Assembly: GCA_020438665.1 (NCBI GenBank)
Contig: JAGQUE010000274.1
Span: 1-18,713, forward strand
Length of the DNA: 18,713 bases
DNA from: Nocardioidaceae bacterium
GTDB taxonomy: Bacteria > Actinomycetota > Actinomycetes > Propionibacteriales > Nocardioidaceae
Reading direction: 5' to 3'
Within the stretch, counting starts at the first letter, position 1; each line of letters begins with the position of its first letter. Below, one piece after another: positions 6,863 to 13,264 of this stretch. The position numbers were made by a program, and so were the translations under genes. The notes under the pieces are model-generated. The model was given only the letters and a program-made list of their open reading frames with translations. It had not been told where the DNA came from and searched no databases.

Positions 6863-7695
6863 CCCACCGGCCGGGTCGCGCGCCGTCGTCGGGCGCTGCG
6901 GGCGACGACGTCCTGATAGCGGGACCCCACCAGCTTGGCGACCTGATGGACCGCGTGGGCATCGATGCCGACGAGCACGCGCGCCTTGTCGGCCAGCACG
7001 CCGGCGATGATGATCTCGGCGGCCCGTTCGGGTGACATCCGCGCGAGCTTCTCGTCGAAGACGCGGGCGGCCTCCTCGGAGTCCTCGCCGATGTGTCGCC
7101 CGTTGCGGGCGATGGCGGTCTTGATCCCACCCGGATGCACGACGGTGACGCCGACGGGGTGCCCCTCGGCGAGCATCTCCTCCCGGAGCGCCTCGGTGAA
7201 GCCGCGCACGGCGTACTTGGTGGCGTTGTAGGCCGCCTGGCCCGGCATCGACACCAGGCCGAACAGCGAGGAGATCGTGACCACATGGCCGTCGCCGCTG
7301 GCGATCAGGTGGGGAAGGAGCTCCTTGGTCCCGTGGACGACGCCCCAGAAGTTGATCCCGACGATCCAGTCGAGGTCGTCGTAGGAGAGGGCCAGGACAT
7401 CGCCGGAGACCGAGACCCCCGCGTTGTTCACCAGGACGTTGACGACGCCGAACTGCTCGACCACCGCGGCCGCATAGGCCCCGAAGGCGTCCCGGTCCGC
7501 CACGTCGAGCCGATCGGTGCGGACCGCCCGGGCCCCAGCAGCCGACGCCCGAGCGGCGGTCTCAGCCAGCCCCTCGACATCGACGTCGGACAGCGCCAAG
7601 AGCGCGCCGCGCCCACCGAGGTCCACCGCCAGCGCTCGGCCGATGCCCGAGGCGGCACCGGTGATGACCGCGACCTTGCCGTCCACTGTCCTCAT
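6859..7695 (-). CDS. Short-chain dehydrogenase/reductase (SDR)
   Basis: A 278-residue classical SDR, an NAD(P)-dependent oxidoreductase of unknown substrate. The Rossmann glycine motif T-G-A-A-S-G-I-G is at 12-19, and N-N-A-G is at 90-93. The catalytic tetrad is Asn115, Ser143, Tyr156 and Lys160. The acidic residue after strand 2 (S-D-V-D, 36-39) favours NAD(H). P-G-G-I (V-V-H-P-G-G-I-K-T) follows the active site. The basic end (S-A-R-R-R-R-A) and length near 280 fit mycobacterial-type SDRs that often act on lipids or sterols, but the context does not prove this. It is the first gene of a two-gene operon with the DUF402 gene and diverges from the NUDIX-type regulator, 76 bases away, which is a candidate controller. 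Confidence 0.9.
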   Translation of the reverse strand: MRTVDGKVAVITGAASGIGRALAVDLGGRGALLALSDVDVEGLAETAARASAAGARAVRTDRLDVADRDAFGAYAAAVVEQFGVVNVLVNNAGVSVSGDVLALSYDDLDWIVGINFWGVVHGTKELLPHLIASGDGHVVTISSLFGLVSMPGQAAYNATKYAVRGFTEALREEMLAEGHPVGVTVVHPGGIKTAIARNGRHIGEDSEEAARVFDEKLARMSPERAAEIIIAGVLADKARVLVGIDAHAVHQVAKLVGSRYQDVVARSARRRRATRPVG

Positions 7696-7736
7696 GGCGT
7701 CACCGTCTCACGCCGGGCAAGATGAGGGCGTCGCCA

Positions 7737-7765
7737 TTGTCACTTGTCATCGGGACAACTATGGT
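7737..7765 (+). promoter_or_regulatory. Promoter and candidate operator of the NrtR-like regulator
   Basis: A -35 TTGTCA (7737-7742) and a -10 TATGGT (7760-7765) are separated by 17 bp. The -10 ends 6 nt before the GTG start, so the transcript should be leaderless. A second TTGTCA (7744-7749) follows the first by one base. TTGTC (7744-7748) and GACAA (7754-7758) form an inverted repeat between the boxes, a suitable place for autoregulation that could also affect the divergent SDR operon. Confidence 0.6.
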
Positions 7766-7771
7766 CGAGAG

Positions 7772-8488
7772 GTGACGTACACCAGCGACTTCCCGATCTT
7801 CTACGTCACCGTCGACATCGCGATCTTCACGATCCGCGACGACGAGCTGTGCGTCCTTCTCGTGCGGCGCAAGGGCGAGCCGTTCCAGGGCGCCTTGGCC
7901 CTCCCGGGCGGCTTCGTCGGTCCGGATGAGGCCTTGATGGACGCCGCGCGCCGTGAGCTCGGGGAGGAGACCGGGGTCACGGACGTCGTCCTCGAGCAGC
8001 TGGCGACGTACGGCGATCCGCGCCGCGACCCGCGGGGCCGCGTGGTGAGCGTGGCCCACGTCGCGGTGCTCCCGAGGCAGGTCGAGCCACGCGCGGGCAG
8101 CGACGCCTCGGCGGCGCTGTGGGTGCCCGTGGTCCCGCTGCTCGCCGGTCGGCGCCAGGTGGCCTTCGACCACCGCCGCATCCTCGCCGACGCGCTGGAA
8201 CGGGTGCGCGCCAAGCTGGAGTACACGACCCTCGCCACCGCGTTCGTGGCCGAGGAGTTCACGCTCTCGGAGCTGCGCCACGTCTATGAGGTGGTGTGGG
8301 GAGCCGACTTCGACGCCGGCAACTTCCAGCGAAAGATGCGGCGCACCGAGGACTTCATCGTCGAGACAGGCCGGACCAAGCCCTCCCCGGTGGGCCGCGG
8401 CCGACCGGCCGCCACGTTCGTCGCGCGGGTGCCCGGGGTCCACCCGCTCGGCTCGCCGATCACCCGGGCGGAGCCGCAGCGGGGCTAA
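7772..8488 (+). CDS. NUDIX domain / winged-helix transcriptional regulator (NrtR-like)
   Basis: A 238-residue protein joining an N-terminal NUDIX domain (about 8-140) to a C-terminal winged-helix domain (about 150-215, around the F-T-L-S-E-L-R-H-V-Y and F-Q-R-K-M-R-R segments). This is the layout of NrtR-type repressors, which sense ADP-ribose-like nucleotides. The NUDIX box is complete: G47, five residues, E53, seven residues, then R-E-L-G-E-E-T-G-V (61-69). It may therefore still hydrolyse its ligand. NrtR usually controls NAD genes; none are here, so the nearby SDR-DUF402 operon is the obvious candidate target. The start is set by the leaderless promoter; longer in-frame readings reach back into the SDR gene and are unlikely. 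The C-terminal 30 residues are Pro/Arg-rich. Confidence 0.85.
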   Translation: MTYTSDFPIFYVTVDIAIFTIRDDELCVLLVRRKGEPFQGALALPGGFVGPDEALMDAARRELGEETGVTDVVLEQLATYGDPRRDPRGRVVSVAHVAVLPRQVEPRAGSDASAALWVPVVPLLAGRRQVAFDHRRILADALERVRAKLEYTTLATAFVAEEFTLSELRHVYEVVWGADFDAGNFQRKMRRTEDFIVETGRTKPSPVGRGRPAATFVARVPGVHPLGSPITRAEPQRG

Positions 8489-8591
8489 GCGACGATCGGT
8501 GGATCCGGGCTAGGACAGGGTCCCGGCACGGAGCAGCGGCTCGCACGCCTCCAGGGGCGATTCGGCAGACGATGCCGCTCAGGTTCGGCTT

Positions 8592-8619
8592 CCCCGTGAC
8601 GAATGTCTCCTCGTCGGGG
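8592..8619 (+). terminator. Hairpin between the NUDIX regulator and the glycine-rich protein gene
   Basis: CCCCG plus ACGA (8592-8602, with a two-base bulge) pairs with TCGTCGGGG (8611-8619) over an 8-base loop. It lies 104 bases after the regulator stop and 44 before the next start. It may be a terminator or a leader structure of the next gene. Nothing else is evident in the 175-base gap; no convincing promoter was found. Confidence 0.35.
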
Positions 8620-8663
8620 CGCACGCTCGGTCGCGACATGGACTACGCGGAAGGAAATCCCGG

Positions 8664-10319
8664 GTGAAGACACTCCTCGGCGTGCACGGGCGCGCTGTGA
8701 CCTCGGCCCTGGTGGGCCTGACTATCGCCACAGCCGGCGCCGCCCTCGGCCCCGTCGCCGCCGCCTCGGCCGCCGACGGGCCGTGCTCGACGGCCGACAA
8801 CATGGTCACCTGCACCTATACGGCGACGGGAGCCGAGCAGTCGCTCGTGGTGCCCGCAGGCGTCACCTCGCTCTCGGTGGTCGCCGTCGGTGCGCCGGGC
8901 GCCGGTTCGTTCGAGGACTTCTCGGGCCACACGGCCCTCGGTGGTCGCGGCGGTACGGCGTCGGCTGACCTCGCGGTGACCCCGGGGACCGAGCTCTTCA
9001 TCGAGGTCGGGGGGCTGTCGTCGAACCCCGGCAGCTGTTATCCACTGGTGCAGTGCGTCGGTGGTTTCAACGGTGGTGGGTCGAGCCACTTCGGCGGCGG
9101 TGGTGGCGGCGCGTCGGACGTGCGCACGGTCTCGAACATGGCTGCCGGAACCTTGGAGAGCCGGCTTCTGGTCGCTGCGGGCGGTGGTGGCGGCGGTGAG
9201 GGCTTCGACACGGCAGGCGGCAACGGCGGCGACGCCGGACAGGCCGGCGACGCGGCCACCGGCAACGCGAATGTCCCCGGCTCGCCTGGCGGCGGCGCCG
9301 GCACCCCGTCGGCCGGCGGCAGCCCCGGAGGTGCCCTGGGCGTGGGCGGGCCAGGAGGGAGCGACACCGGTGGTGGTGGCGGCGGAGGCCTCTATGGCGG
9401 TGGCGGTGGCGGCAACCTCGTCCTTGACCCGACCCCGCCCGACTACCCGCTGCTCGGCGCCGGTGGTGGGGGCGGCGGCTCGTCGTACGCTCCCGGCGGA
9501 ACCACGGGGCTGGCCGGTCCGGGCCAGGCGCCGTCGATCACGATCAGCTATGCCCTCGTCCCGCCGTCGATCACAGCAGCCCTGTCCAGCGACGCCCCGG
9601 CCAACGACGCCGGCTGGTACCACACGCCGGTCACGGTGACCTTCACCTGCGACGCAGGGATCTCGACCCTCACCGAGCCGTGCCCGGACCCGGTGGTCCT
9701 GGACCAGGACGGCGAGGACCAGACGGTCACCCGTGACATCACCGCCGAGAACGGCGGCACCGACTCGGTGACCGTGAGCGGCATCGACATCGACCAGACC
9801 GCCCCGGACGTCACCATCGCGGGCATCCAGGACGGGGCCCGCTATCTGGCCTCCCTGCCCCAAGGCACGTGCGTCTCGACCGACTCCGGTTCGGGGCCCG
9901 GCACCTGCACGGTCACCGGCATGCCTCAGGAGACCGACCGGGTCTGGACCTATGCCTACACCGCGGCGGCGCTCGACCTCGCCGGCAACGCGACCGAGGC
10001 GACGGGGGTCGTCACGGTCCTCAAGGCGGGCGTCGCCAAGAGCACGTCGGTCAAGGGCGTCTGGGCGGTCACGACCAAGCGGGCCTACGACCTCGTCGTT
10101 GCCGCGCCCAGCCGGGTCCGGCTCGTCGGGGTGGCGCCCGGCCACGCCAGGCACGCCGGTCCACACCGTCCGTTCACCCGGTCCGGCTCGGTGCTGGGAT
10201 CGAAGCGCTGGGTGACGTCGGTGCGCATCACGGCGGCGATGGCGGAGCACCGGGTCTGGACCTACACGGTCAAGGTCGGCTCCCGGCTGCAGAGGATCAA
10301 GGTGCGCGTCACCGGCTGA
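8664..10319 (+). CDS. Secreted glycine-rich protein with Ig-like repeat region
   Basis: A 551-residue exported protein. A signal peptide (1-36, cleavage likely after A-S-A) leads to a beta-strand start (P-A-G-V-T-S-L-S-V-V-A-V-G) and a glycine-rich region of about 90-295 with repeated runs of up to seven Gly, ending T-I-S-Y-A. This is the pattern of the bacterial Gly_rich domain. Residues 300-385 (W-Y-H-T-P-V-T-V-T-F-T-C, closing I-D-I-D-Q-T-A-P) and 386-455 (L-D-L-A-G-N-A-T) resemble Ig-like surface modules. The basic end (460-551, rich in K/R/V) may bind the wall. There is no LPXTG signal or terminal membrane helix. The role is probably a surface or matrix protein. GTG start with AAGGAA 7 nt upstream. 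Confidence 0.8.
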   Translation: MKTLLGVHGRAVTSALVGLTIATAGAALGPVAAASAADGPCSTADNMVTCTYTATGAEQSLVVPAGVTSLSVVAVGAPGAGSFEDFSGHTALGGRGGTASADLAVTPGTELFIEVGGLSSNPGSCYPLVQCVGGFNGGGSSHFGGGGGGASDVRTVSNMAAGTLESRLLVAAGGGGGGEGFDTAGGNGGDAGQAGDAATGNANVPGSPGGGAGTPSAGGSPGGALGVGGPGGSDTGGGGGGGLYGGGGGGNLVLDPTPPDYPLLGAGGGGGGSSYAPGGTTGLAGPGQAPSITISYALVPPSITAALSSDAPANDAGWYHTPVTVTFTCDAGISTLTEPCPDPVVLDQDGEDQTVTRDITAENGGTDSVTVSGIDIDQTAPDVTIAGIQDGARYLASLPQGTCVSTDSGSGPGTCTVTGMPQETDRVWTYAYTAAALDLAGNATEATGVVTVLKAGVAKSTSVKGVWAVTTKRAYDLVVAAPSRVRLVGVAPGHARHAGPHRPFTRSGSVLGSKRWVTSVRITAAMAEHRVWTYTVKVGSRLQRIKVRVTG

Positions 10320-10352
10320 GCGTCACCGGCCGAGCGTCACCGGCGGAGCGTC
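10306..10352. repeat. 14-bp tandem repeat spanning two convergent stop codons
   Basis: Units 10306-10319, 10320-10333 and 10334-10347 share GCGTCACCGGC followed by TGA, CGA or GGA, then a partial GCGTC. Unit 1 ends exactly on the TGA of the glycine-rich protein gene. Unit 3 contains the kinase stop codon on the other strand (TCA at 10337-10339). Each unit carries a minus-strand TGA. Confidence 0.85.
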
Positions 10353-11815
10353 TCAGCGGGCGCCGGGACGAACGGCGTGCGCTGCGGCAGCATGATCGAG
10401 ATCGTCGTGCTGCCGGGGACGCTCGTCAGCGAGACGGTCCCGCCGTGGGCGGTGACGATCGCCTTGACCAGCGACAACCCGAGCCCGACGCCGCCTTCGC
10501 CGTTGCGACTGCGGGCAGCGTCTCCGCGGGCGAACCGCTCGAAGGCCTTGTCGACCAGCTCGGTCGGGAAGCCGGGCCCGTCGTCGTGGACGGCGACGAG
10601 TCCGGGCCGCGCGCTGACGGTCACCGTGGTTCCCGCCGGGGTGTAGCGCCGCGCGTTGGAGAGCAGGTTGGTCACCACCTGGTGCAGCCGCTGTTCGTCA
10701 CCAACGACCTCCACGGCGTCCTCGGGCAGGTCGAGCCGCCACAGGTGGCGGGGGGACAGGATCTGCGCGTCCGAGACCGCCTCGACCAGCAGGCGGCTGA
10801 GGTCGACGGGCTTGCGCTCCAAGGGGCGGCCAGCGTCCAGCCGGGCCAACAGGAGCAGGTCCTCGACCAGCGTGGTCATCCGCTCGGACTCCTGGGAGAC
10901 CTTGTCGAGCGCGGTGCGCACGCTCTCGGTGTCGTCGGGCCTCTTGCGGGCGAGCTCGGTGTAACCCTTCACGGTGGCCAAGGGGGTCCGCAGCTCGTGG
11001 GAGGCGTCGGCGACGAACTGACGCACCTGCTGCTCGCTGCGGTGCCGAGCCTCCAGCGAGCTCTCGACGTGGGTCAGCAGGGTGTTGAGTGCGGCACCCA
11101 CCTGGCCGACCTCGGTGCGCTCGTCCGTCAGGTGTTCGGGCACCCGCTGGGACAGGTTGATCTCGCCCTCGGCCAAGGGCAGCTGGGCCACCTCGTGGGC
11201 CGTCCCCGCCACCTCGCGCAGCGGTCGCAGCTGGCGGCGTACGAGGGCCAGGCCGGCGGCAGCCGCCAGGGCGACCCCGGCGGCGGCGAGCGCGAGACCC
11301 CAGGTGAGGAAGCTGACCAACGTGCGGGAGATGTCGCTGGACGGCAGCCCGGTGAACAGTCGCGTGGTCGCCCCGGACTGGTCGGAGACCGTGCGTACGA
11401 CGACGTGGTACTCGCCCATGGACAGGTGGACGACATGCACCCGGCCGTCGGTCGGGACCGGGTCGAGGGTGGCCAGGTCGTCGGCGGTGAGGTCCGTCCC
11501 GAGATCGTCGCCGTCGCCCGCAGTGAGGACCGACCCCCGGCCGCCCGCCGTCCCGGAGACCGGGAGGGCAGCACTCAGGGTCCCGGGGATGCCGTAGTGG
11601 TTGTGGTCGTCGTCCTGGTCACCGCTGAGCTCGTCGTCGGGCGGGCGGACGGGCAGGGCGCCGGGCGGCGCGACCTTCGTCAGCAGCACCTGCTCGTCGA
11701 GGCGGTGCCCCAGATAGCTGCGCATGGCGAACGTCGTCAGCCCCACCACCAGCAGGCTGACCACCGCGACCAGCAGGACCGCGGTGGTGACGAGGCGACC
11801 GGTCAGCGACCTCAT
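10337..11815 (-). CDS. Membrane sensor histidine kinase
   Basis: A 492-residue two-component kinase. TM1 is near 11-31 and TM2 near 167-192, enclosing an outer sensor domain of about 135 residues. A HAMP linker (about 190-250) follows. The H-box [12 protein letters not shown] places the phospho-histidine at 273. The ATP-binding domain has N383 and N387 (N-box), D-D-G-P-G-F (411-416) and G-G-V-G-L-G-L (441-447). The sensor loop holds a run rich in Asp and His (G-D-Q-D-D-D-H-N-H, 65-73) that could bind metal. The ATG overlaps the regulator stop as ATGA, so the two are translationally coupled. The layout is like mycobacterial TrcS/TcrY kinases, but I do not assign orthology. Confidence 0.93.
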   Translation of the reverse strand: MRSLTGRLVTTAVLLVAVVSLLVVGLTTFAMRSYLGHRLDEQVLLTKVAPPGALPVRPPDDELSGDQDDDHNHYGIPGTLSAALPVSGTAGGRGSVLTAGDGDDLGTDLTADDLATLDPVPTDGRVHVVHLSMGEYHVVVRTVSDQSGATTRLFTGLPSSDISRTLVSFLTWGLALAAAGVALAAAAGLALVRRQLRPLREVAGTAHEVAQLPLAEGEINLSQRVPEHLTDERTEVGQVGAALNTLLTHVESSLEARHRSEQQVRQFVADASHELRTPLATVKGYTELARKRPDDTESVRTALDKVSQESERMTTLVEDLLLLARLDAGRPLERKPVDLSRLLVEAVSDAQILSPRHLWRLDLPEDAVEVVGDEQRLHQVVTNLLSNARRYTPAGTTVTVSARPGLVAVHDDGPGFPTELVDKAFERFARGDAARSRNGEGGVGLGLSLVKAIVTAHGGTVSLTSVPGSTTISIMLPQRTPFVPAPAETLRR

Positions 11816-12540
11816 GCGTCACCGGTGGCCGGCTTGAGGACATAGCCGGCACCACGCATCGTGTGGATCATCGGGTCACGCCCCGCGTCGACCTTCTTGC
11901 GCAGGTAGGAGATATAGAGCTCCACGACGTTGGCCTGGCCGCCGAAGTCGTAGTTCCACACCCGGTCGAGGATCTGGGCCTTGCTCAGCACTCGTCGAGG
12001 GTTGCGCATCAGGTAGCGCAGCAGCTCGAACTCGGTGGCGGTCAACGAGATCTCGGTGCCCGCGCGGGCCACTTCGTGGCTGTCCTCGTCGAGGGTCAGG
12101 TCGCCGACGGTCAACACGTTCTGTTGGCTGGCGGTCATCGCCCCGGCCCGACGCATCAGCCCGCGCAGCCGGGCGACGACCTCCTCGAGCGAGAACGGCT
12201 TGGTGACATAGTCGTCGCCGCCGGCGGTGAGGCCGGCGACGCGGTCCTCGACGGAGTCGCGCGCGGTCAGGAACAGCACGGGTACGCCGGGGTCGGTGGT
12301 GCGCATGCGACGGAGCACCTCGAGGCCGTCGAAGTCCGGGAGCATCATGTCGAGCACCACCGCGTCGGGCTGGAACTCCCGGGCGGCGGTGACCGCCTTG
12401 CTCCCGGTGTGGGCCTGCCGCACCTCCCAGCCTTCATAGCGCAACGCCATCGCGATCAGCTCGGCGAGGTTGATCTCGTCATCGACGACGAGGACGCGCA
12501 GGGGGGATCCGTCCGGGCGCTGCAGCTCCATGGTCACCAC
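11812..12540 (-). CDS. OmpR/PhoB-family response regulator
   Basis: A 242-residue DNA-binding response regulator, partner of the kinase that follows it. The receiver has acidic residues D20-D21, phospho-acceptor Asp64 (V-V-L-D-M-M-L-P), Thr92 and Lys114 (counted from the GTG at 12540). The C-terminal winged helix (about 140-238) has T-A-T-E-F-E-L-L-R-Y-L, V-L-S-K-A-Q-I-L-D-R-V-W and the recognition helix followed by Y-I-S-Y-L-R-K-K-V. I prefer the GTG at 12540 because TAGCCT ends 7 nt before it, giving a leaderless transcript. The ATG at 12531 is an alternative, three residues shorter. An upstream in-frame ATG (12624) lacks support. The divergent gene at 12682 is a plausible target. Confidence 0.92.
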   Translation of the reverse strand: MVTMELQRPDGSPLRVLVVDDEINLAELIAMALRYEGWEVRQAHTGSKAVTAAREFQPDAVVLDMMLPDFDGLEVLRRMRTTDPGVPVLFLTARDSVEDRVAGLTAGGDDYVTKPFSLEEVVARLRGLMRRAGAMTASQQNVLTVGDLTLDEDSHEVARAGTEISLTATEFELLRYLMRNPRRVLSKAQILDRVWNYDFGGQANVVELYISYLRKKVDAGRDPMIHTMRGAGYVLKPATGDA

Positions 12541-12547
12541 TCTGACC

Positions 12548-12553
12548 AGGCTA
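12548..12553 (-). promoter_or_regulatory. -10 box of the response regulator operon
   Basis: TAGCCT on the minus strand (12553 down to 12548) matches TANNNT and lies 7 nt before the GTG at 12540. No convincing -35 is visible 17 bp further upstream. Confidence 0.45.
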
Positions 12554-12633
12554 CCTATGTGTTTGCTGTGGGCGACCTGTTGCCCGGCTCCGGGTGCCGA
12601 CCGGTCCAGTCCATGACCGCCCACACGGGACCC

Positions 12634-12657
12634 TTCACCGATTCACAGGTCCACCAC
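12634..12657 (+). promoter_or_regulatory. Three 8-bp direct repeats upstream of the Gly/Trp-rich membrane protein
   Basis: TTCACCGA, TTCACAGG and TCCACCAC follow each other at 12634-12641, 12642-12649 and 12650-12657, sharing T-(T/C)-C-A-C. They lie 25-48 bases before the ATG at 12682. OmpR-family regulators bind direct repeats, so this could be a site for the divergently encoded regulator. The third unit is weaker. Confidence 0.3.
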
Positions 12658-12681
12658 AGCCGGTCGGCGCAGACTGGGCCC

Positions 12682-13167
12682 ATGGCCGATGAGCAGTCCA
12701 CTCCCGACAACGTCGACCCGACCCCGGGCCCGGTCGAACCCGCCGAACCGGCCCCCGTGGTGGCAGCGGGGTCGCCGCGCTTGCGGTGGCAGGACCGGGT
12801 GTTGCGCCTGCCCTCCGTGATCGCGGTCGCACTGGCGACGCTGATCGTCGGCGGTTTCGCCGGTGCCGGCGTTGGTGCCTGGCTCCACCACGACCACGGT
12901 CGTTTCGACGGTCCCGGTCGCATGGGCCACCTGGGTCAGTTCGGCGACGGCATGCGCGAGGGTGACGGGTGGGGCATGATTCCCGGCCGCGACGGCGATC
13001 ACGACGGCTGGGGCCAACAGGGTCGGCCCGGCTGGGGCCAGAACGGCCCCGGCGGCGCCCCGATGATGCCCGGCTGGGGCCAGGACGGCGGCCAGGGCAC
13101 CCAGGGTGGACAGAACGGCCAGAGCGTTCCGACGCCGCCCTCGGCCTCGCCGTCCCAGAACGGCTGA
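12682..13167 (+). CDS. Single-pass membrane protein with Gly/Trp/Gln/Asp/His-rich outer tail
   Basis: A 161-residue protein with a Pro/Glu-rich N-terminus (1-30) and a basic stretch (32-42). One membrane helix follows (about 44-68), then H-H-D-H-G at 69-73. The tail of about 90 residues is low-complexity, with G-W-G repeated (G-D-G-W-G, D-G-W-G-Q-Q-G, G-W-G-Q-N-G, G-W-G-Q-D-G), D-G-D-H-D-G and Met/Pro pairs, ending in a Ser/Pro-rich tail. The positive-inside rule puts the tail outside. The family is unknown. CAGACT (12670-12675) ends 6 nt before the ATG and could be a weak -10 of a leaderless transcript. It diverges from the two-component operon, whose sensor also has an Asp/His-rich outer segment. 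Confidence 0.75.
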   Translation: MADEQSTPDNVDPTPGPVEPAEPAPVVAAGSPRLRWQDRVLRLPSVIAVALATLIVGGFAGAGVGAWLHHDHGRFDGPGRMGHLGQFGDGMREGDGWGMIPGRDGDHDGWGQQGRPGWGQNGPGGAPMMPGWGQDGGQGTQGGQNGQSVPTPPSASPSQNG

Positions 13168-13196
13168 GCGGTCGGGCCTGCGTCCCGCGACGACGA

Positions 13197-13222
13197 TCCG
13201 GGGCCCCTGCGAAGGGCCGGGA
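13197..13222 (+). terminator. Hairpin after the Gly/Trp-rich membrane protein gene
   Basis: GGCCC (13202-13206) pairs with GGGCC (13214-13218) over a 7-base loop. The outer TCC (13197-13199) and GGA (13220-13222) add a partly paired base. It lies 30 bases after the stop. Confidence 0.4.
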
Positions 13223-13232
13223 CCCGCAGACT

Positions 13233-13254
13233 TATGCTGCCTGTGACCAATCAC
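13233..13254 (+). promoter_or_regulatory. -10 box and palindrome before the first array paralogue
   Basis: TATGCT at 13233-13238 matches TANNNT. It is followed at the expected transcription start by the palindrome GTGA (13243-13246), CCAA, TCAC (13251-13254). A good -35 is not visible. The palindrome is a candidate operator. Confidence 0.4.
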
Positions 13255-13264
13255 GGGGGGCTCC

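Noticed and set aside
8489..8663. A riboswitch before the secreted glycine-rich protein
   Set aside because: Cyclic-di-nucleotide riboswitches precede some actinobacterial secreted proteins, but I could not find their conserved core here, only one hairpin.
9060..9490. A repeat array or CRISPR in the GGTGGTGGC-rich stretch
   Set aside because: It is codon-level repetition of glycine codons within a coding frame, with no regular unit and spacer structure.
8664..10319. PE_PGRS-type mycobacterial protein
   Set aside because: The glycine-rich region is similar in composition, but there is no PE domain. An ordinary signal peptide and Ig-like modules are present instead.
9869..11845. A 658-codon open frame on + across the histidine kinase
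   Set aside because: It is the antisense shadow of a kinase whose motifs are all present on the other strand. The frame is low-complexity Arg/Gly/Gln-rich and starts inside the glycine-rich protein gene.
13243..13254. A CRP/GlxR binding site
   Set aside because: The half-sites are GTGA and TCAC but separated by four bases, not the six of the known consensus.
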